Positions 51,494 through 60,834 are shown, counted from the first letter of the stretch. The stretch is 64,000 nucleotides of DNA from Azospirillum lipoferum 4B (GCF_000283655.1 NC_016624.1:372001-436000), one strand, 5' to 3'. Program-made: numbers and translations. Notes: generated from the letters alone by a model not told the origin.

Positions 51494-52363
51494 ATGCCCC
51501 CCGGAACGCCCCCCAGAATACCCTCGGGAATGCCGAAGGACATCGTCGTTTTCATCGAGGCGGACGAGGAGCGGGCCGGTCGGCTCGCCTACGCCGCCGC
51601 CCTGGCGCAAAGCTGGCAGGCGCACCTGATCGCCACCTTCGTCGTCAACCGGCTGGAACTGACCCCCGGCAGCGGCTTCGCCCGCGGCGGCGGGCTGGAG
51701 GCCATGCTGCGCCAGCATCGGACCGCCACCCGCAACGCGGCGGCGGAAGCGCGGACGCTGTTCGACCGCATCGTCGCCGACACCTGCATCAGCGGCGAAT
51801 GGCGCCTGTCCGACCATGAGGATGGCGAGGCGCTGATGCTCCATGCCCGCCATGCCAGCCTCGCCATCGTCGGTCCGCCGCTGCGGCCGGCCCAACCGGC
51901 GCGGATGCTCAGCCTGTCGGAGGACGTGATCTTCGCCTCCGGCCGTCCCACTCTGCTTCTGCCGACGGGCTGGCCGTCGCACCGCATCGGCCGGCGCATC
52001 GTCGTCGGCTGGAACGGCAGCCGCGAGGCGGCGACGGCCATCGCGCTCGCCATGCCATTGCTGAGCGCGGCGGACATCGTGCATTTGGTCGTGGTGCCAG
52101 AAGCGCGCCCGAACGGCCTGCTCGGCGGCGATCCGGGGGCCGACATGTCCCGCCATCTGGCGCGCAACGGGGTGGAGGTGGTGCTGGAACAGCGCCCCGG
52201 CACCGATGCCGGCACCGTGCTGCTGGACCATGCGCGCACGGTGGATGCCGACCTGCTGGTGATGGGCGCCTATGGCAGGCCGCGGATCAGCGAGTTCGTC
52301 TTCGGCGGGACGACCCGAACCGTGCTGGCGAAGGCGAACACGCCGATCCTGCTGTCGCGATGA
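51494..52363 (+). CDS. Universal stress protein, tandem UspA domains
   Basis: 289 aa with two UspA-like halves. The second half (from RRIVVGWNGSREAATAIALA) keeps the ATP-binding signature G-x2-G-x9-GGT (GAYGRPRISEFVFGGTT). The first half is degenerate. N-terminal about 14 residues are Pro-rich; start at 51494 or an internal ATG at 51530 (MPKDIVVFIEA). Lies between two paralogous TetR genes on the same strand; a role in stress response of the efflux locus is inferred from position only. Confidence 0.87.
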   Translation: MPPGTPPRIPSGMPKDIVVFIEADEERAGRLAYAAALAQSWQAHLIATFVVNRLELTPGSGFARGGGLEAMLRQHRTATRNAAAEARTLFDRIVADTCISGEWRLSDHEDGEALMLHARHASLAIVGPPLRPAQPARMLSLSEDVIFASGRPTLLLPTGWPSHRIGRRIVVGWNGSREAATAIALAMPLLSAADIVHLVVVPEARPNGLLGGDPGADMSRHLARNGVEVVLEQRPGTDAGTVLLDHARTVDADLLVMGAYGRPRISEFVFGGTTRTVLAKANTPILLSR

Positions 52364-52383
52364 CCTTGCCGGAGGGGCACCCC

Positions 52384-52396
52384 TGCGTCTTTTTTG
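52384..52396 (+). terminator. Possible terminator after the universal stress gene
   Basis: AGGG-GCAC-CCCT (just before 52385) followed by TCTTTTTT (52388-52395). Stem is short; weak. Confidence 0.35.
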
Positions 52397-52512
52397 CCGC
52401 TCGCGCCGGTCCCCCTTCCCGGTGCAGACGTTCTACAGTGGCGCACGCGCATCGGCGTGGAACGGATACTCAGACCGGACGCGGGCGCCGCCGCGCCGGA
52501 GGAAAGCGCATC

Positions 52513-53199
52513 ATGACGAGCAGCAGCCACAAGACCGATTTCGCCGCCGGAGCCACTGCCGGACCCGCTACCTGCGGACCGCGGGGACTGGCGCGCCGGC
52601 AGGCGATCCTGACCGCCGCCCGGCAGCTGTTCATCGAAAAGGGGTTCGAGAAGACCACGCTCAGCGACATCATCGCCGTGGCCGGCGGCTCCCGCGCCAC
52701 GCTGTACGAGCATTTCGGCGACAAGGAAGGCTTGTTCCGCGCGATCATGGAGGAGGACAACGCCATGATCCTCTCCGGCCTCGCCCCGGCCCAGGCCGAT
52801 GAGCGCGTCACGCCGGAAGCCGGGCTGACCGCCTTCGCCCTGCATCTGGTCAAGGCCCTGCTGAACGAGGAGACGACCGGCACGGTCCGCATCCTGATCT
52901 CCGAAGGCGACCGCGTGCCGGATATCGCCGAGGCCTTCTTCCGCATCGGCCCGGAAAACGCCATCCGCCGCCTTGCCGAGTATCTGCAACGCCTGTCGGA
53001 CAGCGGCGCCCTGAAGATCGAGGATCCGGCCGTGGCCGCCCAGGCCTTCCTCGGCATGGTCACCGGCAACCTGCTGATGCGCCGCCTGATCCTGCCGCAG
53101 AGCGCGCCGGCCATCCCCGACCTCGACCGCTATGTCCGGCAGGCGGTGCGGCTGTTCCTGAGCGGCGCCCATGCATCCGGAACCGCCAATCCCGGATGA
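52513..53199 (+). CDS. TetR family regulator, paralogue of the RND-linked TetR
   Basis: 228 aa. HTH region AILTAARQLFIEKGFEKTTL and IIAVAGGSRATLYEHFGDKE, with C-terminal part nearly parallel to that of the TetR at 50735 (AAQAFLGMVTGNLLMRRLILPQSAP against AAQAFCGMVTGNLLMERLILPDRPV, compared piecewise). Start ATG 52513, with GGAGGAAA upstream. Convergent with the MFS gene (13 bases between stops). Target unknown; no palindrome like the RND operator was found upstream of it. Confidence 0.9.
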   Translation: MTSSSHKTDFAAGATAGPATCGPRGLARRQAILTAARQLFIEKGFEKTTLSDIIAVAGGSRATLYEHFGDKEGLFRAIMEEDNAMILSGLAPAQADERVTPEAGLTAFALHLVKALLNEETTGTVRILISEGDRVPDIAEAFFRIGPENAIRRLAEYLQRLSDSGALKIEDPAVAAQAFLGMVTGNLLMRRLILPQSAPAIPDLDRYVRQAVRLFLSGAHASGTANPG

Positions 53200-53212
53200 G
53201 ACGCGGCGGCGG

Positions 53213-54709
53213 TCAGATCGTCTCCGCCGCTTCCTCCCCCGCCCCGCGGTCGCGGTCGGCCTTGGTCAGCGGTTCGGCGATCTCCTCCAGCCCCTTGCCT
53301 TCGGCATCGACGCCGTAGATCAGGGCGACCACGCCGCCGAACATCATCACCACCGACCCCAGCACATAGCCCCAGAACAGCGGCTCGCGCTCCGTCCCCT
53401 CCCCCACCAGCCAGCCGAACAGCAGCGGCCCGGTGGAGCCCACCACCTGGGCGACGGCGAAGAAATAGGAGATGGCCTGCGCCCGGACCTCCAGCGGGAA
53501 GATTTCGCTGACCGTCAGATAGGCCGACGACGCGCCCGCCGAGGCGAAGAAGAAGGACACGCACCAGAACACCGTGTGCGTGTCCGCCGTCAGCACCCCC
53601 TGCCGGAACAGGATGGCCGAGGCCAGCAGCACGGTTCCCGCCAGCAGATAGGTGCCGAAGATCATCCGCCGCCGCCCCACCGTATCGAACAGCGGCCCCA
53701 GCAGCAGCGGCCCGATCAGGTTGCCGGCGGCGAAGGGGAAGAAATAGAGCGCCGTCTGCGATGGATCGAGATGATAGAAATTCTGCAGGACCAGGGCATA
53801 GGTGAAGAAGATCGCGTTATAGAGGAAGGACTGCGTGACCATCATCGTCACGCCCAGGAAGGTGCGTGACGGATACTGCCGGAAGAAGACATCCACCAAC
53901 TGGGCGTAGGACACCGAATCTTCGGGGATGATCGACATGGCCCGCCGCGGATCGACGGGCGGCAACGGCTTACCCTGCTCGCGAACACTGGCCTCGATGC
54001 CGTCGACGATGCGCTCGGCCTCCTCCTCCATTCCGTGGGTGACCATCCAGCGCGGGCTCTCCGGGATGAAGCGGCGCAGATAGATGATGGCCAGCCCCAG
54101 GATCGGGCCGATGAAGAAGGCGATGCGCCAGCCGAGATCCTCCGGGACCAGGGAGTGGTCGAGAAGGAAGACGCTGCCGACGGCGCCGATCATCGCACCG
54201 CCCCAATAGGTGCCGTTGATGGCGATGTCGACACGGCCGCGGTAGCGGGCGGGGATCAGCTCGTCGATGGCCGAATTGATGGCGGCATATTCGCCGCCGA
54301 TCCCCATCCCGGCGACGAAGCGCCAGAGATAGAGGAACCACGGCGTCCAGGCGAATCCGGCGATGCCGGAGGCGATCAGGTAGATCGCCAGCGTGGTGAT
54401 GAACAGCCGCTTGCGCCCCCAGCGGTCGGTCAGCCGCCCGAAGACGAGTGCGCCGACCACCTGCCCCATCAGATAGATGGTGCCGGCCAGCCCGACCTCG
54501 GCGCTCGACATGCCCAGGCTTTCCTTGTAGCCGGAGGCCGAGATCAGCTGGATTTCGATACCGTCCAGGATCCAGCTGACACCCAGCCCGACCACGACCA
54601 TCCAATGGAATCGGGCCCAGGGCAGCCGGTCCATCCGGGCGGGCACGAGGCTGCTCACCGCGGCATTCCGCGGCGCGGAGCCCGGAGCGGCGCTTTGTCT
54701 GGCGGTCAT
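53213..54709 (-). CDS. MFS transporter
   Basis: 498 aa, 12 predicted membrane helices. MFS signature GRLTDRWGRKRLF between helices 2 and 3, PESPRWMVTHG at the end of helix 6 as in sugar/acid porters, and VGRRRMIFG in the second half. Charged cytoplasmic loop after helix 6 and an acidic C-terminal tail. Start ATG 54709 with GAGGAG 12 bases upstream; an in-frame GTG at 54721 has no spaced RBS. Divergent from the ABC/hydroxyacid operon across a LacI-type palindrome, so likely handles the same or a related substrate (aromatic or sugar acid); specificity not known. Confidence 0.88.
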   Translation of the reverse strand: MTARQSAAPGSAPRNAAVSSLVPARMDRLPWARFHWMVVVGLGVSWILDGIEIQLISASGYKESLGMSSAEVGLAGTIYLMGQVVGALVFGRLTDRWGRKRLFITTLAIYLIASGIAGFAWTPWFLYLWRFVAGMGIGGEYAAINSAIDELIPARYRGRVDIAINGTYWGGAMIGAVGSVFLLDHSLVPEDLGWRIAFFIGPILGLAIIYLRRFIPESPRWMVTHGMEEEAERIVDGIEASVREQGKPLPPVDPRRAMSIIPEDSVSYAQLVDVFFRQYPSRTFLGVTMMVTQSFLYNAIFFTYALVLQNFYHLDPSQTALYFFPFAAGNLIGPLLLGPLFDTVGRRRMIFGTYLLAGTVLLASAILFRQGVLTADTHTVFWCVSFFFASAGASSAYLTVSEIFPLEVRAQAISYFFAVAQVVGSTGPLLFGWLVGEGTEREPLFWGYVLGSVVMMFGGVVALIYGVDAEGKGLEEIAEPLTKADRDRGAGEEAAETI

Positions 54710-55068
54710 GGCGGGCGGCACTCCTCATGCTGATGGTCGTGCTGATGGACGGACCGGGTGAGGCGTTCCGGCTGCGGATGAAACGTCCCGTCGCAATGGA
54801 AGGTTTCGCCGGCGCCCCATCCGAGCACCCGCCAAACATCTGGTACACGAATTGTCACGACTCTCCTCATTTTCCGTTGCGTATTTGGATCGATCCAATT
54901 AGCCTGTCCAAAGACTGAGGGGCACCGGGACGGCGACTGCGACGCCGCCACAGCCCAGGCAATGGCTCCCGGGCGATGACCCTGGATGGATGCCCGACGG
55001 ACAAAGGCGATCCCGCGCGACGCCGGCTCTTGGAAATGCCGGTGCGACGCGGGTGCGGAGGAACGCCC
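54710..55068. other. Divergent control region MFS/ABC operon
   Basis: 359 bp without a gene. Holds the palindrome at 54885-54898. No other strong dyad. The promoter of the MFS gene and that of the ABC operon should both lie here, but no clear -35/-10 pairs stand out. Confidence 0.5.
54885..54898. promoter_or_regulatory. LacI-type operator candidate
   Basis: Perfect 14-bp palindrome TTGGATCGATCCAA with a central CG, the usual form of LacI/GalR operators. It is 170 bp from both the ABC permease start and the MFS start. A LacI regulator is encoded in the operon at 59036. Confidence 0.7.
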
Positions 55069-55743
55069 ATGACCTACGACTTTCAATTCGACGCGGTGTT
55101 CGCGTCGTGGGACATGCTGCTGGGCGGGGCCTGGCTGACGATCAAGCTGTCGTTCGGCGCCATGGCCATCGGGCTGGTGGTGGCCATCCTCTGTGCGCTG
55201 GGCAAGACCTCCGGTCCGAAACCGGTGCGCTGGCTGATCAACGCCTATATCGAGGTCATCCGCAACACGCCCTTCCTGGTCCAGATCTTCCTGATCTTCT
55301 TCGGGCTGCCGAGCGTCGGGCTGCGGCTGTCTCCGGATGTGGCGGCGCTGATCGCGATGGTCGTCAATGTCGGCGCCTATGCGACCGAGATCATCCGCGC
55401 CGGCATCGAATCCATCCACAAGGGCCAGATCGAAGCCGGATTGGCGCTGGGGCTGCGCCCGCTGCAGGTCTTCCGCTACATCGTGCTGAAGCCGGCGCTG
55501 CGCACGGTCTATCCGGCGCTGACCAGTCAGTTCATCCTGCTGATGCTGAGCTCCAGCATCGTGTCCGCCATCTCAGCGGACGAGCTGACGTCGGTCGCCA
55601 ACAACATCCAGTCGCAGACCTTCCGCAGCTTCGAGATCTACATCGTCGTGACCGGCATCTATCTGGTGCTGGCGCTGATGTTCTCGGCCCTGTTCGCCGG
55701 CATCTACCGGCTGGCCTTCGCCTATACCGTCGACCGGCGCTGA
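55069..55743 (+). CDS. Amino acid-type ABC transporter permease
   Basis: 224 aa, about five helices of the HisM/GlnP (HEQ) class. Motifs: GAWLTIKLSFGAMAIGLVVA, IEVIRNTPFLVQIFLIFFGLP, GAYATEIIRAGIESIHKGQIE with the EAA loop LGLRPLQVFRYIVLKPALR. Start ATG 55069 after GGAGGAA. First gene of a five-part transport and catabolic operon; permeases precede the binding protein, an uncommon order. Confidence 0.92.
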   Translation: MTYDFQFDAVFASWDMLLGGAWLTIKLSFGAMAIGLVVAILCALGKTSGPKPVRWLINAYIEVIRNTPFLVQIFLIFFGLPSVGLRLSPDVAALIAMVVNVGAYATEIIRAGIESIHKGQIEAGLALGLRPLQVFRYIVLKPALRTVYPALTSQFILLMLSSSIVSAISADELTSVANNIQSQTFRSFEIYIVVTGIYLVLALMFSALFAGIYRLAFAYTVDRR

Positions 55744-55756
55744 AGGAGGCCGCAAG

Positions 55757-56410
55757 ATGATCCGCGCCTTCGGATACAACGAGTTCCTGTTCCTGCTGAG
55801 CGCCGTGCAGTGGACGCTGCTGCTGTCGGCCATCGCCTTCATCGGCGGCAGCATCGTCGGCCTGTTCGTGGCGCTCGGCCGCACGTCGGACGTGAAGCCG
55901 CTGCGCTGGCTGGCCACCGGCTACATCCAGGTCTTCCAGGGCACGCCGCTGCTGATGCAGCTGTTCCTGGTCTTCTTCGGCGCCACCGTGATGGGCATCG
56001 ACATGAGTCCGTGGGTCGCCGCCGCGCTCGGCCTGACGCTGAACACCAGTGCCTTCCTGGGCGAGATCTGGCGCGGCTGCATCCAGTCGGTGCCGCGTGG
56101 GCAATGGGAGGCGGCGTCCGCGCTCGGCCTGCGCTATCCGGGGCTGATGCGCTACGTGATCCTGCCGCAGGCGGTGAAGGTCGCCGTGCCGCCGACCGTC
56201 GGCTATCTGGTCCAGGTCATCAAGGGCACCTCGCTGGCCGCCATCATCGGCTTCGTCGAGCTGACCCGCGCCGGCCAGATCGTCAATAACGCCACCTTCC
56301 AGCCCTTCCTGGTCTTCGGCATCGTCGCCGCGATCTATTTCGCGCTGTGCTGGCCCCTGTCGCTGCTGAGCCAGCGGCTGGAAGCCCGCTACGCCGCCCC
56401 AACGCGCTGA
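55757..56410 (+). CDS. Amino acid-type ABC transporter permease
   Basis: 217 aa, HEQ class. Motifs: QWTLLLSAIAFIGGSIVGL, YIQVFQGTPLLMQLFLVFFG, SAFLGEIWRGCIQSVPRGQWE and LGLRYPGLMRYVILPQAVK. Start ATG 55757 after AAGGAGG. Pairs with the preceding permease (14-base gap) to form a heterodimeric channel. Confidence 0.92.
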   Translation: MIRAFGYNEFLFLLSAVQWTLLLSAIAFIGGSIVGLFVALGRTSDVKPLRWLATGYIQVFQGTPLLMQLFLVFFGATVMGIDMSPWVAAALGLTLNTSAFLGEIWRGCIQSVPRGQWEAASALGLRYPGLMRYVILPQAVKVAVPPTVGYLVQVIKGTSLAAIIGFVELTRAGQIVNNATFQPFLVFGIVAAIYFALCWPLSLLSQRLEARYAAPTR

Positions 56411-56440
56411 AACCTCAAAAAACACTCGGAGGAAACAAAG

Positions 56441-57250
56441 ATGGCCTTCACCGTCACCCGCCGCCTGATCGTCGCCGGCGCCCTGATGACCGCCGCGGTC
56501 GGACTCACCGCCACGGCGAACGCCCAGAGCGTCGAGGACATCAAGGGCAAGGGCAAGCTGAGCGTCGGCATGCTGGTCGACTTCCCGCCCTTCGGCATCA
56601 CCAGCAGCGACGGCAAGCCGGACGGCTATGATGCCGACGTCGCCAAGCTGATGGCCAAGCACATGGGCGTGCCGGTGGACATCGTGCCGGTCACCGGTCC
56701 GAACCGCATCCCCTACCTGCTGACCGGCAAGGTGGACGTGCTGGTCGCCTCGCTCGGCATCACGCCGGAACGGGCCAAGCAGGTCGCCTTCTCCGATCCC
56801 TATGCCGCCATCGAGATCGGGCTGCTCGCCCCGCAGAAATCGCCGATCGCCAAGGCCGGGGATCTGTCGGGCAAGAGCGTCGGCGTCGCCCGCGCCAGCA
56901 CCCAGGACCAGTCGCTGACCGCGGTGGCGCCGAAGGATGCCCGCATCATGCGCTTCGACGACGACGCCAGCGCCGTGCAGGCCCTGCTGTCCGGTCAGGT
57001 CGATGCGCTGGGCGTCAGCAACGTGGTGGCGCAGCAGATCAAGACGATGGCGCCGCAGGCCAATTACGAGATGAAGTTCGTGCTGAAGAGCCAGGTGCAG
57101 GGCGTCGCCATGCGCCAGGGCCAGGACAAGCTGCAGAGCTGGGTCAACGGCTTCCTCGACACGGTGAAGAAGAACGGGGAGCTGAACGCCATCCATCGGA
57201 AGTGGCTGGGCACCGACCTGCCGGCGGCGGTCACGTCCGGCAAGTCCTGA
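56441..57250 (+). CDS. Amino acid-type ABC transporter periplasmic binding protein
   Basis: 269 aa. Signal peptide with cleavage after ATANA (mature QSVEDIK), then SBP_bac_3 fold: LSVGMLVDFPPFGITSSDGKPDGYDADVA (read piecewise), IVPVTGPNRIPYLLTGKVDVLVASLGITPERA, SDPYAAIEIGLLAP. The Arg/Asp pair that holds the alpha-amino and carboxylate of amino acids is in the expected places, so an amino acid or a carboxylate-bearing analogue is the likely ligand. Start 56441 after GGAGGAAA. Confidence 0.92.
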   Translation: MAFTVTRRLIVAGALMTAAVGLTATANAQSVEDIKGKGKLSVGMLVDFPPFGITSSDGKPDGYDADVAKLMAKHMGVPVDIVPVTGPNRIPYLLTGKVDVLVASLGITPERAKQVAFSDPYAAIEIGLLAPQKSPIAKAGDLSGKSVGVARASTQDQSLTAVAPKDARIMRFDDDASAVQALLSGQVDALGVSNVVAQQIKTMAPQANYEMKFVLKSQVQGVAMRQGQDKLQSWVNGFLDTVKKNGELNAIHRKWLGTDLPAAVTSGKS

Positions 57251-57289
57251 GCTTGAAGCAACCGCATTTCCCCGGTGGAGGGTAAGACC

Positions 57290-58054
57290 ATGACAGTGGC
57301 GTCCGGACCGATGAGCGCGGATGTCGTCATCCGCATGGAAGGCGTCCAGAAATGGTACGATCACTTCCAGGTGCTGAAGGACATCGACCTGGAGGTCCAC
57401 CGGGGCGAGCGGATCGTCATCTGCGGCCCATCCGGATCGGGAAAATCCACCCTGATCCGTTGCATCAACCAGCTGGAGCGCCACCAGAAGGGCCGCATCA
57501 CCGTCAACGGCGTCGAGCTCGGCCCCCATCATCGCCAGCTCGACACCGTCCGGCGGGAGGTCGGCATGGTGTTCCAGAGCTTCAACCTGTTCCCGCACCT
57601 GACCGTGCTGGAGAACTGCATGCTGGCGCCGATGAAGGTGCGCGGCACGACCAAGGCCGATGCGAAGGCCACCGCGCTGCGCTATCTGGAGCGGGTGCGC
57701 ATTCCCGAACAGGCCGACAAATATCCCGGCCAGCTATCGGGCGGCCAGCAGCAGCGCGTCGCCATCGCCCGGTCGCTGTGCATGAACCCGAAGGTGATGC
57801 TGTTCGACGAGCCGACCTCCGCGCTCGATCCCGAAATGGTCAAGGAGGTGCTGGACACCATGATCGGATTGGCGGAAGACGGCATGACCATGCTGTGCGT
57901 GACGCACGAGATGGGGTTCGCCAAGTCGGTCGCCCACCGCGTGATCTTCATGGACCGCGGCGAGATCGTCGAGCAGAACACGCCGGAGGCGTTCTTCTCC
58001 GCCCCGAAATCGGAGCGGACGCGGAGCTTCCTCGGCCAGATTCTGGCTCACTAG
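57290..58054 (+). CDS. Amino acid-type ABC transporter ATPase
   Basis: 254 aa. Walker [11 protein letters not shown]-loop [18 protein letters not shown], signature LSGGQQQR, Walker [14 protein letters not shown], switch [25 protein letters not shown]: the GlnQ/HisP pattern. Start ATG 57290, after GGAGGGTAAG; 57311 also possible. Followed closely by a hydroxyacid dehydrogenase gene. Confidence 0.94.
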   Translation: MTVASGPMSADVVIRMEGVQKWYDHFQVLKDIDLEVHRGERIVICGPSGSGKSTLIRCINQLERHQKGRITVNGVELGPHHRQLDTVRREVGMVFQSFNLFPHLTVLENCMLAPMKVRGTTKADAKATALRYLERVRIPEQADKYPGQLSGGQQQRVAIARSLCMNPKVMLFDEPTSALDPEMVKEVLDTMIGLAEDGMTMLCVTHEMGFAKSVAHRVIFMDRGEIVEQNTPEAFFSAPKSERTRSFLGQILAH

Positions 58055-58084
58055 GACCTTTTCGTTCCACCAAGGACAGTCGTG

Positions 58085-59023
58085 ATGAAGCCCGAAATCC
58101 TCCTCGTCGAACCCATGATGCCCGCCATCGAGCAGGCTCTGGACGCGGCCTACACCGTCCACCGGCTGTCGGCGGCGCCCGACCGCGACCGGCTGGTCGC
58201 CGAGTTGGCCGACCGGGCGCGCGCCGTCGTCACCGGCGGCGGGACCGGCGTGAAGAATGCGGTGATCGACGCGCTGCCCAAGCTGGGGATCGTCGCCATA
58301 AACGGCGTCGGCACCGATGCGGTCGACCTGGAGCATTGCCGCGGCCGCGGCGTGCGCGTCACCAACACACCGGACGTGCTGACCGACGACGTGGCGGATC
58401 TCGCCATCGGGCTGCTGATCGCAACGTCGCGCCGCATGGCGGTGGGCGACCGCTTCGTCCGGGCCGGGCAATGGCCGAAGGGCAAGCTGCCGCTCGCCCG
58501 CAAGGTCAGCGGCAAGCGGCTGGGCGTGCTGGGGCTGGGCCGCATCGGCGAGGCCATCGCCAAGCGCGCCGAGGCCTTCGGCATGACCATCGCCTACACC
58601 AACCGCAAGCCGCGCGAGGGCGTGCCGTACCGCTTCGTCGCCTCGCCGGTCGATCTGGCGCGGGAGAGCGACATCCTGGTGGTGGCGGCGTCCGCCGGGC
58701 CGGACGCCCGCAACATGGTGGGCCGCGAGCTGCTGGACGCGCTGGGGCCCGACGGCATCCTGGTCAATGTCGCCCGCGGCAGCGTGGTGGACGAGCCGGA
58801 ACTGTTGGCGGCATTGACCGAAGGCCGACTGGGCGGGGCCGGGCTGGACGTCTTCGCCGACGAGCCGAATGTGCCGGAGGGGTTCTACGGCCTCGACAAC
58901 GTCGTCCTGCAGCCGCATCAGGCCAGCGCCACGGTGGAGACGCGCACGGCGATGGGCCAGCTGGTGCTGGACAACCTGGACGCCTTCTTCGCCGGCCGGC
59001 CCTTGCCGACCGCCGTGGTGTGA
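58085..59023 (+). CDS. D-2-hydroxyacid dehydrogenase family protein
   Basis: 312 aa. NAD(P)-binding motif LGVLGLGRIGEAIAKRAEAFG, catalytic Arg in NVARGSVVDE, Glu in DVFADEPNVP, His in QPHQASATVETR. Belongs to the glyoxylate/hydroxypyruvate reductase branch (GhrB/HprA-like). Start ATG 58085 after AAGGACA; a GTG one codon earlier overlaps. Coupled by position to an ABC uptake system, so it probably interconverts an imported 2-keto and 2-hydroxy acid. Confidence 0.92.
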   Translation: MKPEILLVEPMMPAIEQALDAAYTVHRLSAAPDRDRLVAELADRARAVVTGGGTGVKNAVIDALPKLGIVAINGVGTDAVDLEHCRGRGVRVTNTPDVLTDDVADLAIGLLIATSRRMAVGDRFVRAGQWPKGKLPLARKVSGKRLGVLGLGRIGEAIAKRAEAFGMTIAYTNRKPREGVPYRFVASPVDLARESDILVVAASAGPDARNMVGRELLDALGPDGILVNVARGSVVDEPELLAALTEGRLGGAGLDVFADEPNVPEGFYGLDNVVLQPHQASATVETRTAMGQLVLDNLDAFFAGRPLPTAVV

Positions 59024-59035
59024 GGCCCCGCCAGC

Positions 59036-60100
59036 GTGGCCAAACCGCCGGATAGCAGCAGATCGGGGAACGACCGCATCACCCTGACGGAGGTCGCCGG
59101 CCATGCCGGGGTGTCGCGGTCGACGGTGTCGCTGGTGCTGCGCGGCAGCCCGCTGGTGGCTGCGGAGACGCGGGAGCGGGTCCAGGCCGCCATGGCGGCG
59201 CTGGGCTACATCTACAACCGCGGCGCCGCCACCCTGCGCGCCGCCCGCACCCAGACCGTCGGGCTGCTGGTCTGCGAACTGAACAACCCCTTCTATGCCG
59301 AGCTGACGGCGGGGGTGGACGATGTGCTGGACGCCGAAGGCTTCGTCGCCTTCATCGCCAACACCGCCGAGCAGCCGGAGCGGCAGGAGCGTTTCCTGCA
59401 GCGGATGCGGGAACACAATGTCGACGGGGTGATCCTCTGCCCCGCCACCGGAACGCAAGGTGAGCTGCTGGACCGGCTGGACCGCTGGCGGCTGCCCTGC
59501 GTGCAGGCCCTGCGCCTCGTCTCCGACCGGGGCCGCGACTATGCCGGGGTGGATTACCAGGCGGGTGTGGAGACGGTCATCGACCATCTGGTCTCCCTCG
59601 GGCACAGCCGGATCGCCTTCGTCGGCGGCACGCTGGATCATTCCGCCTATGCGGCGCGCCATGCCGGTTTCACAGCGGCGATGCGGCGGCACGGGCTGGC
59701 GGACGATCTGGTCCTGCGCTGTCCGCTGACCCGACGGTCGGGTGCCGAGGTGGCGAACGATCTGCTCAATCGACCGCAAGCCCCGACGGCGGCCTTGTGC
59801 TACAACGACGTGGTGGCGCTGGGGCTGATGCTGGGGCTGGAGGCGCGCGGCCTCAGGGCCGGGCGCGATCTGGCCGTCACCGGCTTCGACGACGTGCCGG
59901 AAGCGGCGCTCAGCCGCCCGGCGCTCACCACCGTCGCCACCTCCGCAAGGCAGATCGGGCAGGAAGCCGCCCGGCTGCTTCTGCGCCGCATCGCCGACCC
60001 GCAGGGCCCGCCCGAGCGGATCATCCTGCCGAGCCGGCTGGTCGTCCGCGACTCCTGCGGCGCCCCTACCCCTTCCATCCACCACAGAGACTTGTCATGA
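59036..60100 (+). CDS. LacI family transcriptional regulator
   Basis: 354 aa. N-terminal HTH (ITLTEVAGHAGVSRSTVSLVL) and hinge, then Peripla_BP-like sensor domain (GLLVCELNNPFYAELTAGVDDVL, VDGVILCPATG, FDDVPEAALSRPALTTVATS). Start is GTG 59036; GAGG lies about 12 bases upstream. Internal to the operon, 12 bases after the dehydrogenase and overlapping the hydratase gene by four (ATGA), so co-expressed. The palindrome at 54885-54898 is its likely site. Confidence 0.92.
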   Translation: MAKPPDSSRSGNDRITLTEVAGHAGVSRSTVSLVLRGSPLVAAETRERVQAAMAALGYIYNRGAATLRAARTQTVGLLVCELNNPFYAELTAGVDDVLDAEGFVAFIANTAEQPERQERFLQRMREHNVDGVILCPATGTQGELLDRLDRWRLPCVQALRLVSDRGRDYAGVDYQAGVETVIDHLVSLGHSRIAFVGGTLDHSAYAARHAGFTAAMRRHGLADDLVLRCPLTRRSGAEVANDLLNRPQAPTAALCYNDVVALGLMLGLEARGLRAGRDLAVTGFDDVPEAALSRPALTTVATSARQIGQEAARLLLRRIADPQGPPERIILPSRLVVRDSCGAPTPSIHHRDLS

Positions 60101-60834
60101 CCGATACCGTCGAGGCCCTGATCGCGGCACGCGAAACCCGCAAGTGGCTGACCGGGCTGGACAGCCGCCCCGCCGACGAGGCGGAGGCCTATGCGATCCA
60201 GGACGCCGTCGCCCGCCGCCTGGGTCCCGTCACCGCCTGGAAGGTCGGCGCCGCCACGCCCGAGGCCGTGCCCTTCCGCGCGCCGATCAACGCCGCCACC
60301 GTCTTCGAGGGCACGGACCATCTGCCGGCCAACCTGTTCCAGGTCATCGGGGTGGAGGCGGAGATCGCCTACCGCTTCGGCCGCGACCTGCCGGCGCGCG
60401 AGCAGCCCTATACGCGGGACGAGGTTCTGGACGCCGTGGCTTCCGTCCATCCGGCCTGGGAGATCGTCGACACCCGCTTCACCGGCTTCGGTAGCCAGGA
60501 TCGGCTGAGCCATATGGCGGACCAGTTCAACCATGGCGCGCTGATCGTCGGCCCGGCCATCGCCGACTGGCGCGCGCTCGACCCGCTCACGGAGTCGGTG
60601 ACGCTGGAGGTCGACGGCGAGATCAAGGTGGAAACGGTCGGCGGCAACAGCGCCGGCGACCCGGTGCGGCTGCTGGTGTGGATGGCGAATGTCGGCGCCC
60701 GCAGCTTCGGCGGCCTGCATGCCGGCGAGGTGGTCACCACCGGCTCCTGCACCGGCACCGTCTTCGTCCAGCCGGGCAGCCGGTCGGTCGCCCGCTACGG
60801 CACCATGGGCACGCTGACGCTGAAGGTCGATTGA
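60097..60834 (+). CDS. 2-keto-4-pentenoate hydratase / fumarylacetoacetase-fold protein
   Basis: 245 aa of the MhpD/HpaH hydratase group: WKVGAATPEAVPFRAPI, GVEAEIAYRFGRDLP with two metal-binding acidic residues, AVASVHPAWEIVDTRF, and GGLHAGEVVTTGSCTGTVFV. The family hydrates 2-keto-4-pentenoates or decarboxylates/hydrolyses related acids. Overlaps the LacI stop (ATGA). Last gene of the operon. Together with the hydroxyacid dehydrogenase it implies a short catabolic route for a 2-keto acid; not matched to a known pathway. Confidence 0.88.
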   Translation: MTDTVEALIAARETRKWLTGLDSRPADEAEAYAIQDAVARRLGPVTAWKVGAATPEAVPFRAPINAATVFEGTDHLPANLFQVIGVEAEIAYRFGRDLPAREQPYTRDEVLDAVASVHPAWEIVDTRFTGFGSQDRLSHMADQFNHGALIVGPAIADWRALDPLTESVTLEVDGEIKVETVGGNSAGDPVRLLVWMANVGARSFGGLHAGEVVTTGSCTGTVFVQPGSRSVARYGTMGTLTLKVD

